A stretch of 64,000 bases of DNA from the NCBI GenBank assembly GCA_028671895.1, contig JAPMAC010000209.1, forward strand, positions 24,822,501-24,886,500, in the 5' to 3' direction. The translations under genes were made by a program, and so were the position numbers. The first letter of the stretch is position 1; every line of letters begins with the position of its first letter. Below the pieces are notes generated by a model. It had not been told where the DNA came from and did not search any database. It saw only the letters and a program-made list of their open reading frames with translations. Below are positions 23,516 through 34,975 of this stretch, one piece after another. The stretch is from Oenanthe sinensis (Eukaryota > Streptophyta > Magnoliopsida > Apiales > Apiaceae).

Positions 23516-24995
23516 CAATAGAGAAATCTGTTGTTTGAGTAGTTCCTTTATTCTCTATAGATTGATTTGGAATAATAGTTGGACCAGAAATTGTGTGTTC
23601 AACTCTTGATGATTCTTCATCATCAATATCTTCCATATAGCCTTGATTCTCAAAAGCTAAGGACACTGATTCTTGACTTCCTTCAATACCAGGAAACTCG
23701 GTTTCATCAAAGGTGATATTTACACTTTCATCTACAACCTTGTGATCAATTATGTAGACTCTATATGTTGTTCTTTCAATTTCGTAGCCCATGAATATTC
23801 CTTCATATGATTTAGTATCAAACTTCCCTTTGACCTCTGTTGAGTTTTTCATGATATAGAATTTGCTTCCAAACACATGAAAGTACTTGACAGTAAGTTT
23901 TCTTTTTGTCAGCAACTCATAGGGTATTTTTCGAAAAGCCTTGTTGATCACAGTCCTGTTTCGAGTATAACAGGTTGTATTAATAACTTCACCCCAGAAA
24001 TAAGTAGGAAGTTTTGCTTCACTCAACATGGTTCTTACAACATCAATGAGAGTTCTGTTTTTTGTTTCCACAACACCATTTTGGTGAGGTGTCCTAGGTG
24101 CAGAGAATTGTTGAATAATGCCATTGTCTCTGCAGAAATCATTCATGATACTATTTTTAAATTCAGTGCAATTTTCACTTCTTAAGGTTTGGACTTTGAA
24201 CATGGGATTCTTGTCAAGGACTCTTACTAGATCAATAATTTCTTGTGCAGCTTTATCCTTGGTTGCTAAGAACCTCACCCAAGTGTATCTTGAAAAATCA
24301 TCAACCATCACAAGGACATATCTTTTCTTTGCCAATGACTGCACATTCACATGACCAAATAAGTCCAAATAAGTCCAAATGAATAAGCTGAAAAACTTCA
24401 TTTATTGAACCACTATGAGTGCCTTTGTGAGTAGCTCTCCTTAGTTTCCTTTTTTGACAATCCCCACACAATCCTTCTTGACATAATTCAAGTTAAGGAA
24501 GGCCTTTCACCAATTATCTCTTCATCAAATAATTCATAGCTTTGAAATTTAAGTGAGAGAGCTTCTTGTGCCACAACCAACTTTCAGAAGATGAAGCTTT
24601 ATTGTAGAAACAGTAGATTTTGTCCTTTCTTACTGAATCAAGGTCAGCAATGAATAGGCTTCAATTTCCTTACTTCTTGAAGAGCTTCTTCTCTTGTGTT
24701 TTTGTTGACAATTGAGCATATGTCTTGATCAAATCTAACTTTTAAACCTTTTTCACAAAATTGAGTAACACTCAATAAATTGTTCTTCAATCCATTCACT
24801 AGAGCCATTTTTTCAATCTTCAAGTTACCAACTTCCAGAATGCCATATCCCATTGTGAAACCAATGTTGTTATCACCAAAAGTTACATAAGGTCCAACCA
24901 TTTCCTTGAACTGTGATAACATGGCTTTATCACCTGTCATCCACTGTCAATGAACCACATGATTTTTTTATTTTTCTTGTTGCCCTACAAACAAG
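23516..24995 (-). pseudogene. Element A protease and integrase, broken
   Basis: In minus-strand order: the protease DSG near 24945 followed at once by MTGD, with the residues between them lost; the pre-integrase zinc domain 24640-24420; then integrase from 24401, with the LDLFG, RSENCTEF and NGVVETKNRTL blocks. The second catalytic aspartate of the SDN motif reads E here (RSEN), while the catalytic glutamate in VVE remains. A 10-bp tandem duplication at 24361-24380 shifts the frame at the first catalytic aspartate. The C-terminal linker (near 23580) is where the foreign composite begins. Confidence 0.85.
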
Positions 24996-27540
24996 ATTTT
25001 CAAGTTGCTTTTGGTACCCAATTCTCATTAGGTCCATTTGGCTTAGCTAAATCACAATTTAAGATAAGATCAATTGGTTTGCTATCATTAGCTTTGACCA
25101 TGACTCATGTGGCCATCCATTTAGATTTCATCATTAGTTTTGGATTCTTGTTCCTGGGTGGCTTGCGAGGACTTGAAGTCTTTTCCTTTTTAGTTTTGAT
25201 AGAATTATGTAGGCATACCTTGTAAGAAGCAATAAACATATTAAAGCAAATACTCATAATGTTTAATATACATGGCATGCAATCAATATTTCCACAATGA
25301 GATACTTGTTTGTCTATCAAGGGAGTACTATGCAAATTTCCATTAACAGATGTAACATGTTTCACTTCAGACTTACTCTTGGTACAAGTATGAGTTAAAT
25401 GACTAGAAGACCCACAATTGTTACACAATTTTCTAGGAGCATTAGAAATGTAACCATAATCATTCTTCTTGTTTATTCCTAACTTTCAATTTCTGTTCTT
25501 CTTGGTCTTCATGACATTAGGTTTAGAAGTTATTGTCTTACTAGTGTTGACAGTAAGTTTAGATGGAACTATCTTGACAGTATGATTAGATCTTACTATC
25601 TTGACAACAGCTTCTGAACTTACTGTCTTGCTAGTATTGACAACATCTTCTAGACCCTGAGTATTGTCAAGGGAAAACTAACTATCTTGGGGATTTTGAC
25701 AGTTTCTTTTGAACTAAGTGTTTTTTTGACAGTATCATTGTCCTCATTATCTAGAATTTTTTGAAGAGTTAGAGATTCCTCATTAAATTCAAACTCAGCC
25801 TTGTTAAACACATGATTCTTGACTTTTCTAAGTATAGAGGGTCTGACAATAGGTTTGTCAATAGTAGTATCTTCCTTTACCTCATGCTTCTTACCATTTT
25901 TCTTCTCATAGTTAAACCCTATACATACCTTTTGATTTTCAGTATTATCAATATGAGATGATTTTAACAATGAAGACAAATTTTTGTAGGCTTTGATATT
26001 AAACTCATTTTCAGTAATCTGTTTTCTGAGAAATTCTTCAATCTAAGAAACACAAACTACCTTGTTCTTGAGAATCTCACTTTCTTGTTGTAAGGATTCA
26101 AAATCATTCTATGTAAGCTCTAGTTCTTCATTCTTTCATTTTAATGATTCATTAGCATTAGTTAGTTTGACAATCTCTTCATTAGCAGCTAGCATGCTTG
26201 TATGAATATTAACAATTTCAGAACTTAAACATTCAATAGTTTTCTTACACTGAGATGAATTCATATTAACAGTAGTAAGAAAAGGTACCTGACTTGATAA
26301 AGGAGGTGACTCTTCTCCAGAGTTTTCCATGAGAGCTAGGTTTCTATACTCTTCTTCCTCTTTATTGTCAGATTCCTCCCAGCATTTGACTTCAGCTACA
26401 AATGTCCTTTCTTGTTGCTTCTTGAGCAAATAATTATACTTTGCCTTGAGTTCCTCATAGTCATTGTCATTTCTTCTAACTTGCTTTGGTTTTTTGCATT
26501 CAGTTACAAAATTCCCCATCTCATTATAGTTGTAACATCTTATCTTAGATCTGTCCACCATTCATGTCTTGTATCCACCTTTGCAACTTCCTCCAGGTTT
26601 TGATGTGTTACCTTTGTTGAACTTGGAGTTTTGAACTTTAGTTTTGAGGAACCTGTTCTTCTTGAATCTCAGGTTTGAGAACTTCCTTGCCATATAGGCC
26701 ATTGTTTTGTTTTCCATATTAACAAGTTCATCTAGGGGTGTAGAACTCATCTTCATCACCATCATTGAGTTCAAGAGTAACACTTTCATCTTCATCAGCG
26801 ACCTCTTCAATCTTGATTTGTTGTTGATATTGAGACTCTTGAAACTTCAACATCTTTGGATCTTGAGCCACTAGAGTATTTGAGGTGTTAACCATTTTTC
26901 CTCTTTGGCTAGACTAAATAGCTCTCTTTTGTAACAGTTCTAGCTCATAGTTTTGAGAATGCCATACAAAGTTTCAATAGATACTTTTGACATATCTCTT
27001 CCTTCTCTTATAGTAGTAACCTTGTGCTCCAGATGGTCAATAAGTGTTAACATGAATTTCATGTTTACTTCCTTCTTGTCATAAAACTTTCTATGCAGCT
27101 GCAAGTCATTTATTAATCTGTTGAACCTCTCAAACATCTCAGTCAACCCTTAATTTGATTTGGCCATAAAAGCCTTATACTAAGACACCATGATTTGTCT
27201 TTGGTTGTCTTTCACCTCTTCTGTTCCTTCACAAATTATCTCAATGGTTTCCCATATTTGTTTGACACTTATGTAATTGACAATGTTGTTGTACATAACA
27301 TTGTCAAATGCTTCAATGATTATGAACTGCAAACAATCATCTAAGACTACTTTTTCTTTTTCAGTATCATTGTACTCTAAAACCTTTTTAGGAACCTAGT
27401 AGGAAGGTATTGTCTCACCTTCTACTGTGGTTCTAGGTACATATGACTGAGGAATAAAAAGACCATTTTCCAGAATACCAGGATAAAGTGGGTTGGCCGT
27501 TTTTCTGAACAACATCATTTTTCTTTTCCAAATATTGTAA
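24996..27540 (-). pseudogene. Element A gag, broken
   Basis: Fragments include the capsid-like block 27146-26940 (MFERFNRLINDLQLHRKFY), the Lys/Arg-rich stretch 26810-26562, a first zinc knuckle near 26540 that has lost one Cys and the His, a coiled-coil segment to 26136, and a second intact CCHC knuckle (CNNCGSSSHLTHTC) at about 25425. The linker 25980-25500 carries many TTGACAGT/ACTGTC words. Gag ends in a WVPK motif with a stop just before pol. Multiple stops and frameshifts. Confidence 0.8.
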
Positions 27541-27628
27541 TGTTATTTATTAAAGGTGAGTATTTTTATACTACTTACTTTCTGTGCACTCATCTTGGAT
27601 CTTTTCAGGTTAGATATGTTAAACCTAC

Positions 27629-27642
27629 TGCCCTGATACCGG
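27629..27642 (-). other. Element A primer-binding site
   Basis: Minus-strand CCGGTATCAGGGC, a slightly decayed form of TGGTATCAGAGC, the complement of the 3' end of initiator methionine tRNA. It lies directly inside the 5' LTR and fixes the element's orientation. Confidence 0.85.
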
Positions 27643-27643
27643 T

Positions 27644-28780
27644 TGTTAGGTAAGATAAGTGTTGCAGAAGGGGGGGGGGTTAAATGCAACTTGATTAATT
27701 ATATTTAACTCTTACTAACAACACACAAGAATAATAATTAACTAGTTTTATGGAGCAAACATAAAAACAGATAAGTAAGACAGTGATTTAAAACTTCAAA
27801 AATAATATTATTATTTTTGCTTTGCTACAAGTGACTAGAAATGAATTTCATCTTCGATAGATACAATAACAATGAATTTGCTTATGTTTCTATACTTGAG
27901 AGAAAATCTAGCTCAGTTGCATTAGGGAAAGTACTTGTGAGATAAGTGTATTTATACTCAAACACATATCCCACTTACATGTGCAATTTCCCTTATTCTT
28001 AGAACAAAGCTTGAAATAGAAAATATGCTTTTTCCATTCAAATTTGTCTTCATTCCATTTGTAGATAAATCAGCTCTGAGATATGCAAAAATCTTTGACT
28101 CTTTGAACACACTTTAACTTTTGTTTGTCTTCTCCCAAGTTGCAGTAGTAGACTTGACAGACTAGATATACATGTCCAAATCATTCCTTGTAACTTCACT
28201 ATCTTAGTCTGCTACCTGGAATAGACTGTCAGCTTCACTAAAAATTTACTGTCAACTTTTAGCTCCTCTATGGTGATAATATCTTCGGCTCCACATACTT
28301 TATTGTGAAACTTTAATAGTCTTCTAAAACATACTGTCTCCAAAGCTATTGTCAACTATTCCCGCCAATATTGTTGTCAACTATCTCCGCCAAAGTTGCT
28401 GTCAGTAAAACTTGATGTCTTCAAATCTTCATTTCCCGCGAAGTTTACTGTCAATGGAATAGTTGTTGTTGTCTGTCCCATTTGTACTGTCACTTGAATA
28501 TGCTGTCATAGGCTTGAGTGTTGAATGTTACTGTCATGGATTTGAACCATGATGTGCATGAATACTTTGTGAACTTTTACTCCATGGATCAAGTTATTAT
28601 ATTTGTACAAGACAGTAACTATTAAACTTACTGTCACCTATTTGGCTTTGTTAAACATACTGTTTCAAGTGACTATCTAAACATACTGTCAATATACATA
28701 TGACAATACATTTTAGTTAGCTTATTATAAATTAAGACTAAGTAAATTTTAGTTGATTACACTGTTAACACCACAATCCA
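27644..28780 (-). repeat. Element A 5' LTR
   Basis: Partner of 12920-14052. On the + strand it begins TGTTAGGTAAG and ends near ACAATCCA at 28780; the outermost bases have decayed compared with the other LTR. Substitutions and small indels are frequent between the two LTRs, so the insertion is old. The ACTGTC-word cluster lies at about 28150-28720. Confidence 0.88.
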
Positions 28781-28949
28781 TAATAATATATATATATATT
28801 TTTTAAAGTTAATTTGAATTGCAATCATACTGAAGTAATATGAATTAACCATATAATTAATTTTTTCAAAAAATAAAATAAAATTTTATTTTAAATTAAA
28901 AATATTGCAGATAGTATTTTTGAAATAAAATTTTAAAACTTGATCTAAA

Positions 28950-29260
28950 ACCAAAGGTGTTGACTTTGAAGGGTCGACATAAACACGTCGGTAAAATAAG
29001 GAGGGCACGTGGCAGCAAGAAAGACGGGCAAAGTGTGGCGTTCCAAAGTTAGGCGGGAGATATTTCCAAAAGAAAGATAGTGAAAGGAAGCGGTGAGAAA
29101 GCTAATGCATTGGTGGCCACGCATTACTAGATTTTTGACACGTTAGCTCATTCGCTTTCTTATTTTTTGTCTTCTAGTTAAGCTTTTTTTTTTTTTTTTT
29201 TGGTGTTTTCTTTCACTCCACAATCTCTTCAACCCCATGTACACGTTAGCTTTATCTCCT
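28950..29260. promoter_or_regulatory. GC-richer island with four ACGT motifs
   Basis: Directly outside element A. It contains ACGT cores at 28985, 29007 (within CACGTGGC, a G-box/ABRE form), 29140 and 29243 in an otherwise AT-rich landscape. No ORF accompanies it. It could be the promoter or 5' leader of a host gene displaced or destroyed by the surrounding insertions, or unrelated transposon DNA. Confidence 0.35.
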
Positions 29261-29603
29261 CACTTCCTTTTTGTCATCGAGTGGAATATGTTTTTTTTTA
29301 TTTAATAAGTAATTTAAAATTTTAAAAATAAAAATATTTTTAATTTTTAAATTTGAAATTAATATATTGATAAATTTAAAAAAAATCATTATTAATCTCA
29401 TTTTGCTTAGTTCCTTGTTTATATTAAGTCGTGAATAATTTTTATAATTATTATTTATGACATTGTATTTACCTTTTTACTCATATCATCGCAAAATTTG
29501 ACTTCTCAAAACCTTGTTATTAGCCACAATATCTAAAGTTGTTATATTTGAGTGGAAGGGATCAAATCATTTTAAATTTTAAAAAAATATTATATTACTT
29601 AAA
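29261..29603. other. AT-rich intergenic DNA
   Basis: Long A/T runs, including a poly-T at 29185-29200 just before it. No gene or repeat recognised. Confidence 0.5.
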
Positions 29604-29732
29604 TTTTAAACTAATAAGTTATCTTCGATTCAAATAAGACATTTTTTAAAAGTCATAAGTAGTTCATTCAAATATAAAAAATATTTCTCTAAATTAAACT
29701 TATTTTATATTTTATCATTACAAATTTATATA

Positions 29733-29983
29733 CTCCCTCCGTCCCGGCCAAATGTTTACATTTGGTCCGGGCACGGAGACCAAGGATAGTGGGTGTAATA
29801 GTGATTTTATTGTTAAAATAAATGAAATAGTGGGTGTAATAGTGTAAAGTGTTGAAAAAGTGGAGTGAAGTAGTGGATGTAATAATATATTTATTGTTAA
29901 AAGTTACTATTTTTAGTAATGTAAAGAATTGGTTGGGACGTCCCAAAAAGGAAAGTGTAAAGAATTGGTTGGGACGGAGGGAG
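29733..29983 (+). mobile_element. Stowaway-type MITE, 251 bp
   Basis: Perfect CTCCCTCCGTCCC terminal inverted repeats with TA flanks at 29731-29732 and 29984-29985. The other segment copy has the empty TA site at about 34710. This is the Tc1/mariner-derived Stowaway pattern. It contains no gene; the 85-codon minus ORF across it is chance. Confidence 0.95.
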
Positions 29984-31318
29984 TATTAAAAAAGACTTAG
30001 ATGTGGCTGACTAACAGATATAGTTAAAGTACTGTGTGCACGTGGATATCTACAACATTTGAGAAGAATCGAGGAATGTACAACGAAACAACCAGAGCAT
30101 GCAACTTTAGAAATGTTTGGTAGGTCAAAAGAGCATGTAGCTACATTGTTCTTTTACTACTAATATTTTTTCTAATTTATACTATTATTTATCCGAACCA
30201 TTGATTTCAGGTTTGTTGGGTAAGTAATCTATGTACACGAGTGAATATAAATATATTATAAAGGGTTTATTCTTGAATGTTGTAGGTGTACCTTGGAAGT
30301 TTATACATTAATGTAGATCGCGCATGCATTTTCTTGAATATTTGTCAATTATATCGGCATCATTGATGTTTGAATGCTTGTTATTATTATTCTACTGCTT
30401 AAGAAACAAAATTTGGTGGATTATGTAATTAGATTGTTCGACATTTTCAAGAATTTTAAAAATATAATTAAAATAAGTTTATTAATGTTTTTGGATAGAT
30501 AAAAATGTTAAGCTTTTATTAATAAAATTTATTAATTATAAGTATACTTTAAATCTCTCGAAAGTAAGTGAAAAATGTCAAATGCCATGTATATATAATG
30601 AATGAGAGGAAATATTTCACTTTTGACTTCAACACTTTGAACACACGTACAAATCCAGTTAAAAATAATGATACAAATGTTAGTTGTGCACGAGGTAGAG
30701 TAACATAGTAATCTCCGAGTACACACTCTTCTTCAAACAATATCTAAATAGGTTAAAGCAGCGGAAAACACCCTGGTTTAGGTTTAGATGCGAATAAAAC
30801 TCTCCAAAAATTTAAATTATTGGTTCAATATAATTGCTCTAATTAACTTTATTAAACCCTAGTGAATGTATAATTGTGAAACATTTAAAATTTATTATTT
30901 AATTTAATGTTTATATTAATTTTTTATAAAATACTAAAAATATTATTAGTATAAAATTATTAATATTCATGTATATTATGAATTTAATATTTTAAAAATA
31001 TATCAAAATATTCCAATTTTAATATTGTCACGCATTAATATTCATATATATCATAACAATATTCTAACTAAAAATGGATGATATTCTAACTAAAACTTAT
31101 CTTTAAATAAAACACATAAATTTTATCTCCTTTTAGACACGAACACTAATAAGATATGTGAAAAATTATATAAAGGTATTTACAAGCAAAGATTATAAAT
31201 AAATTAAAATTATTGATATAAAAATAAAAATAAATTCAAATCGTATAAATACAATATTAAAATAAAAATAATAAAACATCATAAATAAATTCGTACAACA
31301 TACGAAATGCAAGCAAGT

Positions 31319-31345
31319 GTGTATGTATGTATGTATGTATGTATT
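31319..31345 (+). repeat. TGTA microsatellite
   Basis: About six repeats of TGTA. The copy at 36292-36305 is shorter and is interrupted by a MITE. Confidence 0.9.
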
Positions 31346-31479
31346 ATGATTTATGATTAAAATGTGACTCATAATTAATTATATATTAAAAATATATATA
31401 AATATTCGCCGAATAAGTAAATTGGGGTCACATATTAAAGGCCCGTGAATATAATATTTAAGAAATAAACTGGGGGAAA

Positions 31480-31549
31480 TCATGGAGGCCTATGTGGATG
31501 ACATGTCGGTAAAATCAGAGGTGGCTATGATCATATGGTATACCTCTAT
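31480..31549 (+). pseudogene. Ty3/gypsy reverse transcriptase fragment
   Basis: Encodes a YVDDM-type active-site box followed by SVKSEVA, as in Tat-type gypsy elements. It is truncated by the element C insertion. The longer version is at 36690 onward. Confidence 0.75.
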
Positions 31550-32827
31550 TGTTGGACCAAATTAAGTCTACTCTATGTAATTATTTGTCTTGCTATAACA
31601 TATTTAGAACTTCTGTAATAGGGTAGTGACTTAGACATTTCTATGTATTGTTGCAGATAGAAGTATGATCAAATTGTAATTCCAAGTTATAATTAAAGTC
31701 AAAGAATAAAGTCTGTTAGAAGATTCAAGTTGAATCATGCAACAAGACAAAGAAGGATTATTGAAGAAATAAGGAATGCAGTCTGAGAATTCAACTAAGG
31801 CAAATGCACATTCGAGAAGTCACCCATTCGAGAAGTCATGAATATGCAACTGGTCGAGAAGTCTCAAAACACTCATTGGCTCAGTATTCGATCGAGAAAT
31901 ATCCATTCGAGAAGTCAAGATATTGAAGCCAATCGAGTAGTGTGAAAATGATACACATTCGAGAAGTCCAGTAAATCAATTAGAGAAGTTAGCAAAATAA
32001 GCATTCAAGAAGTGGTAGAGCTGAACTAATCGAGAAGTCTCAGTTTCAAGTGATCATTCGAGAAGTCTCGTCTAATCGAGAAGTCATCAAATACAGTATG
32101 CGATCGAGAAGTCTAGACATTCGAGAAGTAAGGCATTCAAGGACTAATCAAAAGTCACAGCTAGTACTCAATCGAGAAGTCAATCACCATGACTTCTCAA
32201 AGTAATTTCAACAAAGTACTCGACTATTTCAGAGAGCTATTTTCAAGGAAAATTACATAATAACATGATAGATAATTTGCAGCTCTATCTTTGCAGGACA
32301 AGTCAAGCCTGTGAAGATAGAGACAAGAATACAATGAAGCTGGGAAGATAACCAAGACAAATGATAGAAGGTATAAAGCTGAACATAACAGACTATCAAA
32401 ATAGGTGTTAGCTAGAAATAGATAGTAGTCAAATGTAAAGTATTTCTTGTCTATTTCCAGTTTTAGCTAAACTGTCTTATGTGAGCATGTGCCATATGAC
32501 ATGTTGTCGATATAGTTTATGCATAGCCTCATTTGACAGTATCTTGGAAAATTGTATCAAGTGTATTCATACATTTGTATTCTTCCTAGAACAAGAAGGT
32601 AAAATTCAAGTTGAATTTCAGATTGTAGCAAAATTCATTCTAATACAATTAGATTGAAAGTTACATCTGGTATTTTCTTTACTTATTGCTTTATATTTTT
32701 ACAAGCACCAAACTTGTTTTAATAGTTTCAAACAACAAACAGTTCATCACAGTGTTAAAGTGAACAAAAATATTTGAAGTATACATTAACCCCCCCTGTA
32801 AACTTCTGGAACTCTTAATTCCTAACA
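31550..32827 (+). repeat. Element C 5' LTR (1278 bp)
   Basis: Starts TGTTGGACCAAATTAAG and ends CCTAACA before the primer-binding site; aligns with 39689-40964. It contains the CGAGAAGTC array, a T-rich promoter region and a C-run near its 3' end (32790). Confidence 0.9.
31800..32185 (+). repeat. CGAGAAGTC word array in the element C LTR
   Basis: About 18 to 20 copies of ATTCGAGAAGTC or AATCGAGAAGTC, spaced irregularly at roughly 15 to 30 bp and separated by unique sequence. One copy is inverted (GACTTCTC at 32189). The irregular spacing distinguishes it from a simple tandem minisatellite. Confidence 0.9.
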
Positions 32828-32829
32828 AG

Positions 32830-32841
32830 TGGTATCAGAGC
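32830..32841 (+). other. Element C primer-binding site
   Basis: TGGTATCAGAGC, a perfect complement to the 3' end of initiator methionine tRNA, two bases after the LTR end. Confidence 0.95.
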
Positions 32842-32878
32842 TCAGGCTGTTAACATACATATAGTTTAAAAGATCAAT

Positions 32879-34580
32879 ATGAGTTCTCAAAAGCTAAGCA
32901 GTATAAAGATTCCTCCTTTTGACAGAGAAAACTACAACTTATGGAAGGGAAAAATGTTGATGTTCATAAAGGCTGCAAACTCTATGTACCTAGACATATT
33001 GAAGAATGGCTCTTTCATGCCATTAACACTGGTTCCTGAAATTACCAGTGGATCAGAAGTAATCCCAGCAAAATGGATACCTAAGGATCCATCTCAGTAC
33101 ACAGATACAGAAAAGGAGAAGGTGTCTCTTAACAACAATCTAATGCTCATATTAATAGAGTCACTAGACGTTATCATGTATAACAATATTGTCAACTGTA
33201 CATTTTCAAAACATATATGGGAAACCATAGAAATTCTATGTAAAGGAACTGAAGAGGTAAGGGACAATCAAAGGCAACTCCTGGTTTCACAGTATGAGGC
33301 CTTTATGTCAAAACCAAATGAAGGCATAACTGAAGTATTTGAGAGATTCAACAAACTCATCAATGACCTTCAACTCTATAGAAAGTACTATGAAATAAAA
33401 GAGAAAAATATGAAGTTTTTGTTGACTCTTCCAGAACACCTGTAGCACAAAATTTATGCAATAAGAGAAAGGAGAGATCTAACAAAACTTTCACTTGAGA
33501 CTCTCTATGAAATCTTAAAGACATACGAGCTTGAATTCTATCAGAAGAAGACCGTTTTAGCAAATAGAGGAAAAATGACAAACATCTCAAATTTTTTGGT
33601 TGCAAAGGAACCTTCAAAAACTGAGAAGACTAGTACAAGCAAAAAGTTGAAAGCTGAAGAACTTGAAGAACTTGAAGAACATGAATAGGAAGAGATGGAC
33701 TCTGTCAAGAGTGAATCAAGGGAAGAAGATTTCTACACCATTGAAGAACTTGAAGGCATGGACAACAAAACCATGGCCTTCGTGGCAAAGAAATTTGGAA
33801 ATTTGAGGTTTAAAAGAAACAAAAGTTTTAAACCAAGATAAAACTTCAAATCTTCAAGAAAAGGAAAGAATCCAACAAGAAGCAATACCAATGGAGGGTA
33901 TAAAACTGGAACAATTGATAGATCTAAAATAAGATGCTATAACTGTAATGAACTTGGACACTTTGCAATAGAATGTAGAAAACCTAAAGTAATCAAGAAG
34001 GATAAAGATTACAAGGAATTGGAAGCCAAGTATGAAGCTCTCCTCAAAAAGCAAATAGGAAAGACTTATATTATTGAAGGAAAATGCTGGGATGATACAG
34101 ATGAAGATGAGGAGGAGGAATATGGGAATCTGGCACTCATGGCCAACTCACATGATGGAGCTTCATCCTCAAATTCTCAGGTACCTTCATTAATCTCACT
34201 TGACATGTCAAATTCTCAATATAAGAAAACTGTGGAAGAATTGAGGATTGAAATGTTTAATATTCATACTAGTATGACTGCTGCATATGAGGAAATTGCA
34301 AGATTGCTAAAAGCTAATGATGAACTAACTGCTAAGAATGAGACCTTAGAATTATCTTTGATAACTCTGGAAAACTTGAAACAGGAAAATGAGTATCTCA
34401 AAAACAAAGTTGTTTGTTCTGAACAAATTGAAATGTTTCTTAAAGAACAAATTTCTGAAAATGAATTGAAAATCAGATTTATCAAAACTTAGCTACTATT
34501 GTTCAAGAATTCCATGAGAAGCATAAGGAAAACTCTAGGATTGGAGTTGGTTTTGATTATGAGAATCTCAAAAAGACATT
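32879..34580 (+). pseudogene. Element C gag
   Basis: Starts MSSQKLSSIKIPPF at 32879 and stays in one frame to 34491 with only three in-frame stops (near 33444, 33687 and 33840), then a TAG at 34490. The capsid-type (UBN2-like) region covers the first 190 codons, and an intact CCHC knuckle (CYNCNELGHFAIEC) lies at about 33940. A coiled coil begins near 34260. The single frame shows decay by point mutation. Truncated at 34580. Confidence 0.88.
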
Positions 34581-34744
34581 TTTAAACTAATAAGTTAACT
34601 TCGATTCAAATAAGACATTGTTTTAAAAGTCATAAGTAGTTCATTTAAATATAAAAAATATTTCTCTAAATTAAACATATTTTATATTTTATCTTTACAA
34701 ATTTATATATTAAAAAAGACTTAGATGTGGCTGACTAATAGAGA

Positions 34745-34975
34745 TATATGCAATCACTTTTTTCCGGAGATAAACCCTTATTTCTGGAAAAAAATAAGTA
34801 TGTATGCATTTTTTTTTGAAAATAAGTAACTTATTTTTTATTTTGAGAATAATATTTGGTTTTAAAATTCTAAAATAAATATTAATCTTTAAAAAAATGA
34901 AAATATATATAAAAAAATATAAAATAAATAATCTATTTTAAATTTAAGGAATCTCAAACCCCGCATAGTCAAACT
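34745..34975. mobile_element. ~230-bp insertion of unknown type, copy II only
   Basis: Absent from copy I, where the flanking AGATATA and AGTTAAAGTACTG sequences are nearly adjacent. AT-rich, with a TTTCCGGAGATAAACC block at one side and CTCAAACCCCGC at the other. I see no clear inverted repeats, so the type is open. Confidence 0.45.

Larger units (their letters stand above)
12920..28780 (-). mobile_element. Element A: decayed sirevirus (Ty1/copia), both LTRs present
   Basis: A minus-strand element: 5' LTR 27644-28780, primer-binding site beside it, gag, protease, integrase, foreign composite (21590-23520), reverse transcriptase/RNase H, spacer, env-like region, polypurine tract and 3' LTR 12920-14052. 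Domain order PR-INT-RT-RH places it in Ty1/copia, and the long region after pol places it with SIRE/Maximus elements. Every coding domain has stops or frameshifts. The flanks (ATAAT at 12915-12919; TAATAAT from 28781) suggest but do not prove a target duplication. About 1.9 kb of its length is the composite insertion. Confidence 0.9.
29604..31549. repeat. 2 kb duplicated segment, copy I (partner 34580-36766)
   Basis: Collinear with 34580-36766 apart from three insertion differences. Shared blocks include the TAAGTTAACTTCGATTCAAA region, the stretch at 30540-30740, and the gypsy reverse transcriptase fragment at its right end. Copy I is cut by element C. The small ORFs at 30532-30740 are conserved in copy II only because the DNA is; nothing marks them as genes. 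Confidence 0.9.
31550..34580 (+). mobile_element. Element C: sirevirus truncated after gag
   Basis: 5' LTR 31550-32827, primer-binding site, gag; the element ends within gag at about 34580, where the 2 kb segment restarts. It has no pol and no 3' LTR. It is the same family as element 2 by LTR and gag. Confidence 0.9.

Noticed and set aside
30532..30740. Two overlapping small minus-strand ORFs conserved at 35501-35706
   Set aside because: They lie in the non-coding part of the 2 kb duplication; both frames are conserved equally because the DNA is a recent copy. No family resemblance.
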